This document shows positions 1 through 8,803 of a DNA stretch of 64,000 bases, piece by piece (the first letter of the stretch is position 1; each line of letters begins with the position of its first letter). Location of the stretch: the NCBI GenBank assembly GCA_965250245.1, contig OZ252296.1:1984001-2048000 (forward strand), given 5' to 3'. This DNA comes from JABDIP01 sp965250245. GTDB lineage: Bacteria > Pseudomonadota > Alphaproteobacteria > DSM-16000 > Inquilinaceae. The notes under the pieces are model-generated. The model was given only the letters and a program-made list of their open reading frames with translations. It was not told the DNA's origin and searched no databases. The translations under genes were made by a program, and so were the position numbers.

Positions 1-7
1 CGTATCA

Positions 8-904
8 TCACTGGTCGTCAGTGCCATCACCCCGTAGATCACGACGAACCATTGGCGGAGCTTCGTTCCGTCGGAACATCGGGTCCAGTGGCCATTCGGC
101 AATTTCGGGTCGCCGGGCCCTGTATTCGTACAGAGGAACAACGTTCGGCGGCACTCCGCGGACCAGGCCGAGAGAATCGTTGAACGCGCGATCGGACGGT
201 TCCGGCACCGTGCTTGGCGATTGCCTGTCAGGATCGTGGAGGCGATGACGCCGGTTGGCGCTCGGGTCATCCCAATTGGGCTGCGATGGCCAAGCCTCGC
301 TTGGAAGCGCCGGGACAGACAACTCCGGTCTCTCGCGCCAACTACCTCCCTGAATCCAGTCGCGCAGCATGCTTTGATAGACAACGAGAACATCGACATC
401 ACCGTCTGAACGGCGATTGAAGTCCGGGTAAGGATTCCGGAATTCCGGTCGGAGGGAGAATCCGCCCACGAGTTCGTCTAGCAACGTTGCTCCGGAAATA
501 ACTCGCGGATCCGGTGGAACCCGCCGGGGGGACGGGTCGGGCAAGTGGACGTTCGGCGGCAACGCGTCCGCCGCAGGTGGCGAAGCCAACAATCCCGGAG
601 TATTTTTGGGAGCGCTCCAGATTTCAAGAAACCTATCCCAGGCTGAATACGCAAATGGCAGTGAGGACGGCCGGGGCAAATTGCGGTCGTTCCAGGGTTC
701 TCTTCGCCAGGGCGTGAGTTGAGCGGCAGTGTGCGGTCGGAGCATATGGCTGCGGCGCCCTACAAGTATGAAGCTTGCAGACTCAGAGCAAACGGCTTCA
801 GGTAATAGTTCAAAACTCCCAGCAAGTGGATGAGCTGCAACTGGTGTTGTTGATGCCAGGATAAAACTGAAGAAAAATATTGTGTAGTAGTGAACGCGCG
901 GCAT
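8..904 (-). CDS. Proline-rich secreted protein of unknown function
   Basis: The 298-residue product starts with a clear signal peptide: a run of aromatic and hydrophobic residues (YYTIFFFSFILAST) followed by a cleavage-like PVAAHP around residue 24, so export is likely. The mature part is rich in Pro, Arg, Asp and Trp, with no repeats and no family I recognise. Base composition is visibly less GC-rich than the genes further right, as for the neighbour at 1043, which fits foreign or fast-evolving DNA. The ribosome-binding site is weak. The two genes are divergent and share the AT-rich stretch 905-1042. The function is unknown. Confidence 0.6.
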   Translation of the reverse strand: MPRVHYYTIFFFSFILASTTPVAAHPLAGSFELLPEAVCSESASFILVGRRSHMLRPHTAAQLTPWRREPWNDRNLPRPSSLPFAYSAWDRFLEIWSAPKNTPGLLASPPAADALPPNVHLPDPSPRRVPPDPRVISGATLLDELVGGFSLRPEFRNPYPDFNRRSDGDVDVLVVYQSMLRDWIQGGSWRERPELSVPALPSEAWPSQPNWDDPSANRRHRLHDPDRQSPSTVPEPSDRAFNDSLGLVRGVPPNVVPLYEYRARRPEIAEWPLDPMFRRNEAPPMVRRDLRGDGTDDQ

Positions 905-1042
905 GGATTGAGACTCTTCGATTCGACTTGATTGCTGTTTGTGCTTTGTTTTTTTTCAGGAAAGTTGATATATAAGTTTCCTTTGTGGCGGACATAGGGC
1001 GCTGATGTCTGGGCACCCAGGCGTCGTAGTCGGCCGAGGGTG

Positions 1043-3028
1043 ATGGCAGAATCGCATTCCGGTGGAAACGGCTCCGCTCATCGGATGGACCGCATACCTC
1101 CCCTGGACAACTGGTCTGACGCGGAACGATGGGTCTGGGCGAAGATCAGCGACAATAGCATCGCCGACCTCGCTAAAGAGCATGGCAGTATCGACGTAGA
1201 GACGGCCGCGGACTGGACTTCAGACAGAGTTCTCAGCGAGGCGTTTCTTCAAACAATCTTGCTTCAGGAGCCCTTCCGGAGCGCGATCCCTCGCCTGGGT
1301 GTTCGCATCGCCGGCGCGTGGTTCCGAGAGCCTGTCGACCTCAGCAATGCCGAGATTGGTGCGCAGCTGTGGCTCGATCACTGCCGCTTCGAAGACCGGT
1401 TCGGTCTGGACTCTGCCGACGTCGAGCGGCTCCTTTCTCTCGACGGCTCCCGGATTGCCGCGCTGGACCTCATGGACGTCAAGGCCGGAGGCTCGGTCAA
1501 CCTGGAACGCGCGAACCTGGGCGAGGTTTGCCTAAACGGTGCCAGGCTCGATCAGCACCTCCTGATGTCGGGCTGTCGCGTTCAGAGAGCAGCAAACCTG
1601 GGAGGCCTTCAGGTAGCGGGCAACTTGGTCATCGATAGGCGTGCGGTCTTCGACGGAGGGGTAATACTCAGCGGTGCAGATATCGGCGGCTATCTGAGCC
1701 TGAACTCTTCAGAATTCGGATCGGCGGCCGAAATGGGCAGACTGCTGGTCGCCTCCGATGTGTTCATGCGCGAGGGCACCGTATTCAAGAACAAACTGAT
1801 GCTTCGGGGCGCGAAGATCGGCGGCGAACTTGATCTGCAGGACTCGAATTTCGGCGGCCCCGTGCACATGGAGAGCCTCGATGTTGCCGGCAAGGTCGTC
1901 ATGAATGCATCGGCGACATTCGATGAACGCATCAGCATGCGAGGCGCCAGGATTCGCGGGCAACTTGAGGCGCAGGGCGCCATCCTCAAGGGCGGCATAG
2001 ACCTTGCCAATGCTGAAGTATCTGGAGACGTCTACTTGCGACGCATGCCCGAGGTCTCGGGCTCTGTTGATTTGCGCGGGTCCAGGATCGGTGGGCAACT
2101 ATCGATGGACGAGTCCAATTTCAATGGCGAACTCGACCTGGACGGGGTCTCCGTGCAGAAAGAGCTGCTCATGCAGGGATGCTGGATTCAGGGCGAAGTC
2201 AGGCTGATCTTTGGTCGCGTCGGGCAACTGGACTTTTCGGGCTCCGCAGTCTCCAAACTCGATCTGACCGGCACGACAATCGATGGAGAACTCCGCCTGG
2301 GTTCGGGTCCGGAATCCGAAGTCCATTGGCACGGGGAGGAACACCTTTGTCTCCGCAATGTCCATGCCGGGGCGCTTCAGGACAGCTGGAAGGAGAAAGA
2401 ATGGGCCGAAGAGAGAAAGATCACGACCTGGCCCCGCAACCTGCATTTAGATGGATTTACCTATGATCGGCTGGGCGGCCTGCGCTCAGGCGGTCCGTCC
2501 GCGGACATGATCGCTCGCGACGCGAATTGGTACGTCAAGTGGCTGGCTCTCAATGCCCACTACTCGCCTCAGCCCTACGAACAGCTGGCGTCGGTGTTCC
2601 GGGCCGCCGGCGACACGAAAAAGGCCAATGCGATCCTCTTCGCCGGACGCAAGCGCGCAACTGTCGAGTCGTGCCGGCGGTGCGAATGGGGCCGGTGTGT
2701 CGGGATGGGACTTCTGCAATTGACAATCGGCTTTGGACTGGGTGCCCGATACTTCTGGGTTCTGGGGTGGATCGCCGGGATGACGGCAATCGGGGCGCTC
2801 GTGCTTCTTTGCGGTCAGACGAATGCGGAACTGGACCCATTCGACGTCGGATGGTTCAGCCTCGACCAGTTGCTGCCGATTGTCGATCTGGATGCATCGC
2901 AAGACGAGATCGCTGCGGAAATCGAAAGTAACCGATGGTTTGCGACCTATTTCCATTTTCATAAGCTTGTTGGCTATCTTCTGGGATCTTTCCTTATTGC
3001 CGGCTTGGCGGGTCTCACGCAGAAGTAA
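1043..3028 (+). CDS. Beta-helix (pentapeptide-like) repeat protein with C-terminal membrane segments
   Basis: About 661 residues. From roughly residue 90 to 430 the chain repeats a pattern like LxLxGAxIGGxLxLxxSxFGG, with 20-21 residues per unit. This is the spacing expected of a right-handed beta-helix of the pentapeptide-like type. After the repeats comes a segment with YSPQPYEQLASVFRAAGD, then a Cys-containing stretch (CRRCEWGRC) and two or three hydrophobic segments near the C-terminus (around residues 560-595 and 640-658). I know this architecture as a repeat scaffold attached to a membrane domain; its function is not established. The ATG at 1043 is preferred because GAGGG lies just upstream; a GTG at 1040 is possible. 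Like its neighbour at 8-904, it lies in lower-GC DNA. Confidence 0.7.
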   Translation: MAESHSGGNGSAHRMDRIPPLDNWSDAERWVWAKISDNSIADLAKEHGSIDVETAADWTSDRVLSEAFLQTILLQEPFRSAIPRLGVRIAGAWFREPVDLSNAEIGAQLWLDHCRFEDRFGLDSADVERLLSLDGSRIAALDLMDVKAGGSVNLERANLGEVCLNGARLDQHLLMSGCRVQRAANLGGLQVAGNLVIDRRAVFDGGVILSGADIGGYLSLNSSEFGSAAEMGRLLVASDVFMREGTVFKNKLMLRGAKIGGELDLQDSNFGGPVHMESLDVAGKVVMNASATFDERISMRGARIRGQLEAQGAILKGGIDLANAEVSGDVYLRRMPEVSGSVDLRGSRIGGQLSMDESNFNGELDLDGVSVQKELLMQGCWIQGEVRLIFGRVGQLDFSGSAVSKLDLTGTTIDGELRLGSGPESEVHWHGEEHLCLRNVHAGALQDSWKEKEWAEERKITTWPRNLHLDGFTYDRLGGLRSGGPSADMIARDANWYVKWLALNAHYSPQPYEQLASVFRAAGDTKKANAILFAGRKRATVESCRRCEWGRCVGMGLLQLTIGFGLGARYFWVLGWIAGMTAIGALVLLCGQTNAELDPFDVGWFSLDQLLPIVDLDASQDEIAAEIESNRWFATYFHFHKLVGYLLGSFLIAGLAGLTQK

Positions 3029-3246
3029 CCGCGCCTCGCCGTGATTCACCGGCACGACACCAGTGCACAACGACATGCAGGGGCGCCTCGAGGGGCCAGT
3101 CCACTGGATTTCGTTGGTTTTGCGCATCGGGAAAGGAACAAGACGATCGGTTGGATTTATGGTCTGCTGACGAGGCATGCCGGAACTGAATTCAGGTCGG
3201 AACATCAATTCAAAGCTGTGACGACAGATCGCGACGGGAGGATATC

Positions 3247-4092
3247 ATGACCGACAGCAAACCTCTGGCCGGACGGATCGCCGTCGTGACAGGCAGCACC
3301 CAGGGTCTCGGCGCCACCACTGCGAAACTGTTCGCCGAGCGCGGTGCGGCCGGCATCGTCGTCACCGGCCGCAATGCCGAGCGGGGCAACGCGGTCGTCG
3401 CCGAGTTGGCCGGGCTTGGCTGCGAGGGGGTCTTCGTGCCCGCCGAGCTCGACCGGGTCGAGGACTGCCGCCGGATCATCGCCGCGGCCGACGAGGCCTT
3501 CGGCACCCTGCACATCCTGGTCAATGCCGGCGCCCTCACCGAACGCGGCACCATCTGGGACACGACGCCGGAGCTCTACGACCGGATGATGAACATCAAC
3601 GTCCGGGCGCCGTTCTTCCTCATCCAGGAGGCGGTCAAGCTGATGCAGCGCGAGGGCGTGGCCGGTTCGATCGTCAACATCTCCTCCGTCGCCTCCCATG
3701 GCAGCCTGCCGATGCTCTGCCCCTATGCGGTCTCGAAGGGCGCGCTCAACATCCTGACCCGGAACGTCGCCTATTCCGTCATGCGCCACCGCATCCGGGT
3801 CAACGCGCTGAACCTCGGCTGGATGGACACGCCCGGCGAGGATGTGATCCAGCGCCGCTACCACAGCGACGGCCAGGACTGGCTGGAAGCGGCGGAGGCC
3901 GCGCAGCCCTTCGGCCGCCTGCTCAAGACCGACGAGGTCGCCCGCATGATCGCCTTCCTGGCCTCCGACGAGTCCGGCATGCTGACCGGCGACACCATCG
4001 ACTTCGACCAATCCGTCGTCGGCGCCGGCCCGCAACCGGTCCCGCCGCCGATCGAGGAGTGGGAGGCGGTCGAGGGCGTGTCGTTCGGCTGA
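3247..4092 (+). CDS. SDR family NAD(P)-dependent oxidoreductase
   Basis: A short-chain dehydrogenase of 281 residues. The N-terminal Rossmann motif reads TGSTQGLG (about residues 16-23), the structural Asn sits in NINVRAP, the catalytic Ser in NISSVASHG and the Tyr/Lys pair in YAVSK. These are the classical SDR elements, so an NAD(P)H-linked alcohol/ketone reaction in the cytoplasm is expected; the substrate cannot be read. GGGAGG lies about six bases before the ATG. The 218 bases upstream hold no gene I can support. It stands alone, with a separate gene starting 227 bases later. Confidence 0.9.
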   Translation: MTDSKPLAGRIAVVTGSTQGLGATTAKLFAERGAAGIVVTGRNAERGNAVVAELAGLGCEGVFVPAELDRVEDCRRIIAAADEAFGTLHILVNAGALTERGTIWDTTPELYDRMMNINVRAPFFLIQEAVKLMQREGVAGSIVNISSVASHGSLPMLCPYAVSKGALNILTRNVAYSVMRHRIRVNALNLGWMDTPGEDVIQRRYHSDGQDWLEAAEAAQPFGRLLKTDEVARMIAFLASDESGMLTGDTIDFDQSVVGAGPQPVPPPIEEWEAVEGVSFG

Positions 4093-4319
4093 CCGTCCGG
4101 CGACTGGGGGCGCGACCTTTTGCCCGGCCGTGCCCCTAACGCTTCTGGTTGTGTTTCATTTCTGTTACGGTCTCTTTTGTCATTTGGGGGCATTCCAGCA
4201 CCAAAAAATTTGACCTCTCTCCCCTCGCGGGCTTCGGCCCCCGATTGGCATGTCGTGGCGCTTTCGTTCCCCCCAAGGATTGGAGGCACCAATCGAAAAG
4301 AACGAGAATGGAGAGGCTA

Positions 4320-5729
4320 ATGAACTTCCTAAGATCGACGTTTGTGGTGGCCGCGGCCGTGTCCGCGGCGATCCTGTCCTTCGGTGCGAACGGCACGCAG
4401 GTGCAAAGCAGCAGCGGGCAGCAGGGCAGCAGCAAGATTGCCGACTGGACCCGCATTGCCGACACGGCGCCGGAACGGGCCGAAGCCCTGGCGGACGCGC
4501 ACAAGACCTTCGCGCGGTGCCGCAACGGGTTGGCCGCCGGCACCTATCCCTGTGACAACATCGACATGCTGAGCTTCGTGGATATCGGCACGCTCGGCGT
4601 CGCCTTCATCAACGACATGTGGGGCTGGCGGGACCCGGTGACCCGCCGCGAATACGTGCTGCTGGGCTCGAATGACGGGACCTTCGCGATCGACGTGACC
4701 CGGCCTCACCGGCCAAAGGTGATCGGCATGCTCCCCACCGCCTCAAACCAGGGCGGGTTCTTCTGGCGTGACATCAAGGTCTTCGACAACCACGCCTTCA
4801 TCATTTCCGAGCATATCGATCACGGCCTGCAGGTGTGGGACCTGACGACCATCCGCGACGCCGACACCTCCGCCGGGCCGGTGACGTTCTCGGACGCCGC
4901 GCACTACACCGGCTTCTCCACGGCCCATAACATCGCGATCAACGAGGACACCGGCTTCGCCTACGTGGTCGGCGCCAATATCTGCTCGGGCGGTCTGCTG
5001 ATGATCGATATCGGCGTGCCGGCGTCTCCGAGCTTCGCCGGCTGCTTCGACAGCTTCAGCTACGTCCACGACACCCAATGCGTGATCTATCACGGCCCGG
5101 ACCTGGAACATATCGGTAAGGAGATCTGCTTCAACGCGACTCCCAACCAGTTCGGCAATACGGACAACAGCGTCTCGATCACTGATGTGACCGACAAGCT
5201 CAATCCCGTCGGGCTCGGCCTTACGCCCTATGGCATCCGGTCGGATTTCAGCCATCAGGGCTGGCTGACGGAAGACCAGACCCACTTCGTGCACGGTGAC
5301 GAACTGGACGAGTTCTTCGGCTCCGTCGCGAACACCACGACGCGGATCTGGAACGTGGAGGACCTGGACGATCCGAGGCTGATCGCGGAAGTGACCTATG
5401 GGACGACCTCGATCGACCACAACATCTATATCCGGGGCGACCTGTCCTACGCGTCGAACTACACCTCCGGGCTTCGGGTCTTCGATCTCGACGACGTCGA
5501 CGAGGGGGAATACGAGGAGGTGGCGTTCTTCGACATGTATCCGGAGAACGACAACCCGAGCTTCGAAGGCGGCACCTGGAGCAACTTCCCCTTCTTTCGG
5601 CGTGAAGGTGTCGTCGCGGTGAGCAGCATGGATCGCGGCCTGTTCATGCTGAGGGTCCGGGGCGATTTCGACGACGACGACGACGATGATGACGACGATG
5701 ACGACGACGACGAGGATGAGGACGACTGA
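4320..5729 (+). CDS. Secreted LVIVD-repeat (choice-of-anchor B type) protein with poly-Asp C-terminus
   Basis: The protein is about 469 residues from the ATG at 4320, chosen because GGAGAGG lies four bases upstream and because the signal peptide then begins properly (MNFLRSTFVVAAAVSAAILS). Upstream in-frame starts, including the ATG at 4308, would only add a charged leader. The body shows repeated units of the form VLLGSNDGTFAIDVTRP, each ending in Asp/Pro turns, as in LVIVD-repeat beta-propellers of the choice-of-anchor B family. The last 19 residues are acidic: 14 Asp, then Glu-Asp-Glu-Asp-Asp. Such tails bind calcium or may act as a surface anchor, but that is inference. A hairpin at 5761 follows the stop codon. 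Confidence 0.8.
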   Translation: MNFLRSTFVVAAAVSAAILSFGANGTQVQSSSGQQGSSKIADWTRIADTAPERAEALADAHKTFARCRNGLAAGTYPCDNIDMLSFVDIGTLGVAFINDMWGWRDPVTRREYVLLGSNDGTFAIDVTRPHRPKVIGMLPTASNQGGFFWRDIKVFDNHAFIISEHIDHGLQVWDLTTIRDADTSAGPVTFSDAAHYTGFSTAHNIAINEDTGFAYVVGANICSGGLLMIDIGVPASPSFAGCFDSFSYVHDTQCVIYHGPDLEHIGKEICFNATPNQFGNTDNSVSITDVTDKLNPVGLGLTPYGIRSDFSHQGWLTEDQTHFVHGDELDEFFGSVANTTTRIWNVEDLDDPRLIAEVTYGTTSIDHNIYIRGDLSYASNYTSGLRVFDLDDVDEGEYEEVAFFDMYPENDNPSFEGGTWSNFPFFRREGVVAVSSMDRGLFMLRVRGDFDDDDDDDDDDDDDDEDEDD

Positions 5730-5760
5730 GGACGCCTGACGTCCGACCACCCTAGTGATG

Positions 5761-5797
5761 CGGGGGCCGTGGCGCAGTCGCGGCCCCCGATTGTTGA
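5761..5797 (+). terminator. Hairpin after the LVIVD-repeat gene
   Basis: Nine-base arms CGGGGGCCG (5761-5769) and CGGCCCCCG (5781-5789) pair perfectly around an 11-base loop, followed by ATTGTTG. The T run is short, but position and GC strength fit a rho-independent terminator, possibly also serving the gene converging from 6507. Confidence 0.6.
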
Positions 5798-5919
5798 CAT
5801 GCCGACCAGTCGATCTGACGGCCAAAACGGTCATCGGTCGCGCTCAGCTTCGTGCTGGGTTTGAGCGCGGCAGGTGGCGCGTCGCCCTTACATTGGCATG
5901 TCCGGCCACATGGGCGGGA

Positions 5920-6507
5920 TTAGCTCCGCGCGGCCAGTGTCCTGGGATAGATGAAGCCGTAGGCTGGGTAGGTTGATCCGCCATAGACGCCGCCCGGCGT
6001 GTACCACACCCTCACGGCCGACCAGTCGCCGGCGGATGAGACGTCGCGCACAGGTGTGTCGAGGTGGATTCGACCGCCGTTCAGCCAGTTGGCATGACGC
6101 AGCACGATCGTGCGGCCGTCGATGATGTCGCTCACGACGCCGACATGGCCGAGGCTGCCGCCCCGCCGCCGCAGCACCAGCACCGAGCCGATTTCCGGCC
6201 GGTGTCCGCGCGCGTAGCGCCCGGACGCCTGGTCCCACCAGGTCCAGGCGTCGCCGCGGATCTGAATCCCGGAGTGCTCCCGCGCATAGGGCACGCATTG
6301 CAGTCGGCTCGAGGCGTTGACGATGCGGGGCTGCAGATGGCCGGGGAGGCCGGTGGACGCGCCGCCGGGAACGACGGCGTTGGCGCGATGCGGCGTATGC
6401 CCACCGCGATCGGACGAGCCCGCGCAGGCGGCCAAAGCCAGGCACAGCAGCGGGATCAGGGCCATGCGGAACAGTCCGGCTGTGCCGCGGTGCGGGTGAG
6501 GGTGCAT
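5920..6507 (-). CDS. CHAP-domain lipoprotein (putative peptidoglycan amidase/peptidase)
   Basis: The 195-residue product has a lipoprotein signal (LIPLLCLALAACAG) with the lipobox LAAC near residue 28. The rest matches a CHAP domain: the catalytic Cys in CVPYAREHSG, the His in LGHVGVVS about 75 residues later, and the flanking GDAWTWW and GSVLVLRR. CHAP enzymes are Cys/His hydrolases that cut amide bonds in peptidoglycan or related conjugates; a lipoprotein would act in the periplasm or at the outer membrane. A shorter start (MALIPLL, 14 codons in) would give a more usual signal peptide. It is a single gene, 95 bases downstream of kptA on the same strand. Confidence 0.82.
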   Translation of the reverse strand: MHPHPHRGTAGLFRMALIPLLCLALAACAGSSDRGGHTPHRANAVVPGGASTGLPGHLQPRIVNASSRLQCVPYAREHSGIQIRGDAWTWWDQASGRYARGHRPEIGSVLVLRRRGGSLGHVGVVSDIIDGRTIVLRHANWLNGGRIHLDTPVRDVSSAGDWSAVRVWYTPGGVYGGSTYPAYGFIYPRTLAARS

Positions 6508-6602
6508 GCGATCCAGGTTGGTCCCGGACCGTTAAGCAATGGTAAGGAACGTCAGCGACGCTGGTCGGACCGGGTGTCGTTCGGCTGACGGCCGAGGTCC
6601 GA

Positions 6603-7157
6603 TCAGGGATCGGGAACCCGGAGGTACTCCGGAGCAACGGCCGCCGTCAGCCAGACCCGATCGTTCGTGGCGTAGAAGACGGTTCCATCGGCATGGGCGC
6701 GGCCGGCATCGATCTCGATGATCGCCGGGTTGTCGGTCCTCCGGCGCGCCACGATCGCCGCCGTCTCCGTATCGGGCGAGAGATGCACGAATTGCCGCCG
6801 CATCGGACGCAGGCCCTCTTGCCGGATCGACGGCAGGGCCTGCCAGGTGGTTCCGTGATAGAGGATGGACGGCGGCGTGGCGGGCTCATGGGCGATCCGG
6901 CCTTTCAGCGAGTGGCCGTAGACGGCCCGGATGCGCCCGTGCCGGATTTCGAACCGCTGCTTCTCGGCCGCCGCCATCATCCTTTGCAGATCCGTGACCG
7001 TCAGCCCGGCAAGGCGATCGTCGTGCGTGCCGAGAGCTACGAGGACCGCATCGACCGACACCCAGCCGGCGGCGTCGAGCTCTACGCCGTACTGCCCGGG
7101 CCGATGGCGCAGCATATGAGAGAGCGTGCGGCTCACGCGCGTGTCGCGGTCATCCAT
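6603..7157 (-). CDS. kptA: RNA 2'-phosphotransferase (Tpt1/KptA family)
   Basis: The 184-residue protein matches Tpt1/KptA over its full length: an N-terminal winged-helix-like part with SHMLRHRP and the GWVSVDAVL segment, then an ADP-ribosyltransferase-like part with ILYHGT and FVHLSPD. The family removes a splice-junction 2'-phosphate from RNA by ADP-ribose transfer from NAD. Bacteria lack the splicing pathway that makes this substrate, so the bacterial role is open (RNA repair or nucleic-acid ADP-ribosylation are considered). The start lies only five bases after the stop of the upstream LysR gene, so both are probably on one transcript. Confidence 0.9.
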   Translation of the reverse strand: MDDRDTRVSRTLSHMLRHRPGQYGVELDAAGWVSVDAVLVALGTHDDRLAGLTVTDLQRMMAAAEKQRFEIRHGRIRAVYGHSLKGRIAHEPATPPSILYHGTTWQALPSIRQEGLRPMRRQFVHLSPDTETAAIVARRRTDNPAIIEIDAGRAHADGTVFYATNDRVWLTAAVAPEYLRVPDP

Positions 7158-7162
7158 CGGCG

Positions 7163-8041
7163 TTACCGTCCCTTGCGCCAGTCATCGGCCGTCTCATGCA
7201 GCAGTGCCTTCAGGGCCGCGGCCCCGGCATGGCGGTCCATTCCGGGGCGCGTGAGGACATGGTAGCGGATCCCCGGCAGGTCCCTCAGCGGTCGGGCGAC
7301 CAGGCCGGGAGGCGGCCGACAATGGCCGTTCACCACCGCCAGCCCCATGCCGAGCGCGACGAAATGCATCATCAGCTCCCAGCCATTGGCCTCCACCGAT
7401 ATATGCCAGTCGACCCCGGCATCCATGAGCATGCGGCCGAGCATGATGCGATGGGGGCGGTCCGGCGGCGGCACGACCAGGTCCGCGCCCGCCAGGTCCC
7501 GCAAGTTCACTTTCGGCTTGCCGGCGAGCGGGTGATCGAGCGGAACGACCAGGACCTGATCGACATCGGTCAGGGTAGTCACGTCCAGTCCCTTGGGATG
7601 CTCGTTCAGCGCGGTGACCCCGACGTGCGCGCGCCCGGAGGCGACGGAGGCGATGGTGCGATCCCGGTCGCCGGTCAGCAGGCTGATGGGCCGGCCCCCC
7701 GTGCGCGAGAAGCGGGAGATCGCCGGTCCCAACAGGTAGAGAAAGGCGCCGGCGCCGGCGCACAGGATCGTCGGCGACCGTTCCGATCCGGTCCGCAAGG
7801 ACTCCTCGAAGGCAACCGCGCGCTCACGCTGCTCGCGCGCATGGACCGCGACACGCTCGCCGGCCTCCGTCAGGACGAGATTGCGCCCCACCCGCCGGTA
7901 GAGCGGCCGTTCCAGGGCGGCGGATAGCTGCTTGATCTTCACATGCAGGGCCGGCTGGGAGATGTGCAACGCCTCGGCCGCGCGGGTGAAGTTCATGCTC
8001 TCGCTGAAGACGAGGAAGGCATCCAGCCAATCGGATCGCAT
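7163..8041 (-). CDS. LysR family transcriptional regulator
   Basis: The 292-residue chain has the LysR layout: an N-terminal winged helix-turn-helix (MNFTRAAEALHISQPALHVK, residues about 15-34) and a C-terminal periplasmic-binding-protein-like effector domain. It is followed after five bases by kptA on the same strand, which suggests co-expression rather than the usual divergent target. The divergent gene at 8144 is an alternative target. An AT-rich stretch with repeats (8071-8091) lies just upstream of its start and would suit autoregulation. Confidence 0.9.
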   Translation of the reverse strand: MRSDWLDAFLVFSESMNFTRAAEALHISQPALHVKIKQLSAALERPLYRRVGRNLVLTEAGERVAVHAREQRERAVAFEESLRTGSERSPTILCAGAGAFLYLLGPAISRFSRTGGRPISLLTGDRDRTIASVASGRAHVGVTALNEHPKGLDVTTLTDVDQVLVVPLDHPLAGKPKVNLRDLAGADLVVPPPDRPHRIMLGRMLMDAGVDWHISVEANGWELMMHFVALGMGLAVVNGHCRPPPGLVARPLRDLPGIRYHVLTRPGMDRHAGAAALKALLHETADDWRKGR

Positions 8042-8070
8042 GACGAGACCATGATCGTGAGGCGTTCCTA

Positions 8071-8091
8071 ACTATAGTCATTTTATATAGT
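8071..8091. promoter_or_regulatory. Candidate LysR operator between divergent genes
   Basis: ACTATA at 8071-8076 and TATAGT at 8086-8091 form an inverted repeat with a nine-base spacer, in the only AT-rich stretch around (8042-8143). On the minus strand GACTATA occurs twice as a direct repeat with a similar spacing. The size suits a LysR box. Binding is inference. Confidence 0.45.
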
Positions 8092-8143
8092 CGATAGAAT
8101 AAGAATAGTTCTGAATTATGACGCTGCCGACCATATTCGCGTC

Positions 8144-8674
8144 ATGAGCACACATCGAAACAGATCACCGCGCCTCGGCATCGATATCGGTCGGGTCATC
8201 ATGGCGCCGGTCCAGGGCGGCAAGGCCGATACCAGCTTCCTGAGCGGAAGCCTGGAGCACGCCATGCGGACCCCGCCATCGCCCGGCGCGCTGGAGGGCG
8301 TCACCAGGCTCGTGCAGGCGTTCGGCGGTCAGGCCTGGCTGATCTCCAAGGCCGGCCCGCGGGTTCAGGACAAGACCAAGCGCTGGCTGCACCACTGGGA
8401 CTTCTATCGGGCTACCGGGCTGTCGCGGCAGCACCTCCGGTTCTGCCTGGAACGGTCCCAGAAGGCGGGGCATTGCAAGCAGCTTTGCATCACGCATTTC
8501 ATCGACGACCGGCCGGATGTGCTGGAGCATCTGCGTGGCATCGTTCCCCGGCTCTACCTGTTTGGGGAACAGCCGCGGCTCGCGGTCATGCCCAGTTGGG
8601 CGACCCATGTCCAGGACTGGAGACAGACGACGGCCGCGGTTCTGCGCGACAGGGAGGACCTTGCGGCGAGCTGA
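8144..8674 (+). CDS. HAD-like hydrolase-fold protein, possibly inactive
   Basis: At 176 residues it keeps the skeleton of the HAD superfamily. Strand one is LGIDIGRVIM (motif I, Asp near residue 14), motif II is the Ser in AWLISKAG, and motif IV is THFIDDRPDVLEHL with two acidic residues. The second Asp of the usual DxD in motif I is Gly here, so phosphatase chemistry by the normal route is doubtful. No clear ribosome-binding site is seen. It is divergent from the LysR/kptA pair and shares its promoter region. Family placement is moderate; the substrate is unknown. Confidence 0.65.
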   Translation: MSTHRNRSPRLGIDIGRVIMAPVQGGKADTSFLSGSLEHAMRTPPSPGALEGVTRLVQAFGGQAWLISKAGPRVQDKTKRWLHHWDFYRATGLSRQHLRFCLERSQKAGHCKQLCITHFIDDRPDVLEHLRGIVPRLYLFGEQPRLAVMPSWATHVQDWRQTTAAVLRDREDLAAS

Positions 8675-8780
8675 ACGGCTTGCCGATTGTGCGGGATCGC
8701 CCTGCCGTCCGGATCGCATGCCAACCCTCTTTTCACACGACATGACCCTGCTGGCTCGAAGAAATTCTTGCAATTAGATA

Positions 8781-8798
8781 ATTTCCTTGTTAGGAAAA
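8781..8798. promoter_or_regulatory. Short inverted repeat upstream of the ArsR gene
   Basis: TTTCC (8782-8786) and GGAAA (8793-8797) flank TTGTTA, six bases before the ArsR start codon and inside an AT-rich stretch. The place suits an autorepression site that would cover the promoter of the whole downstream operon, but the arms are short. Confidence 0.35.
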
Positions 8799-8803
8799 TA
8801 TCT

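Noticed and set aside
4743..5834. A leftward frame with a valine/isoleucine run opposite the poly-Asp tail
   Set aside because: The run is just the complement of the Asp codons; the forward protein has a signal peptide and family repeats.
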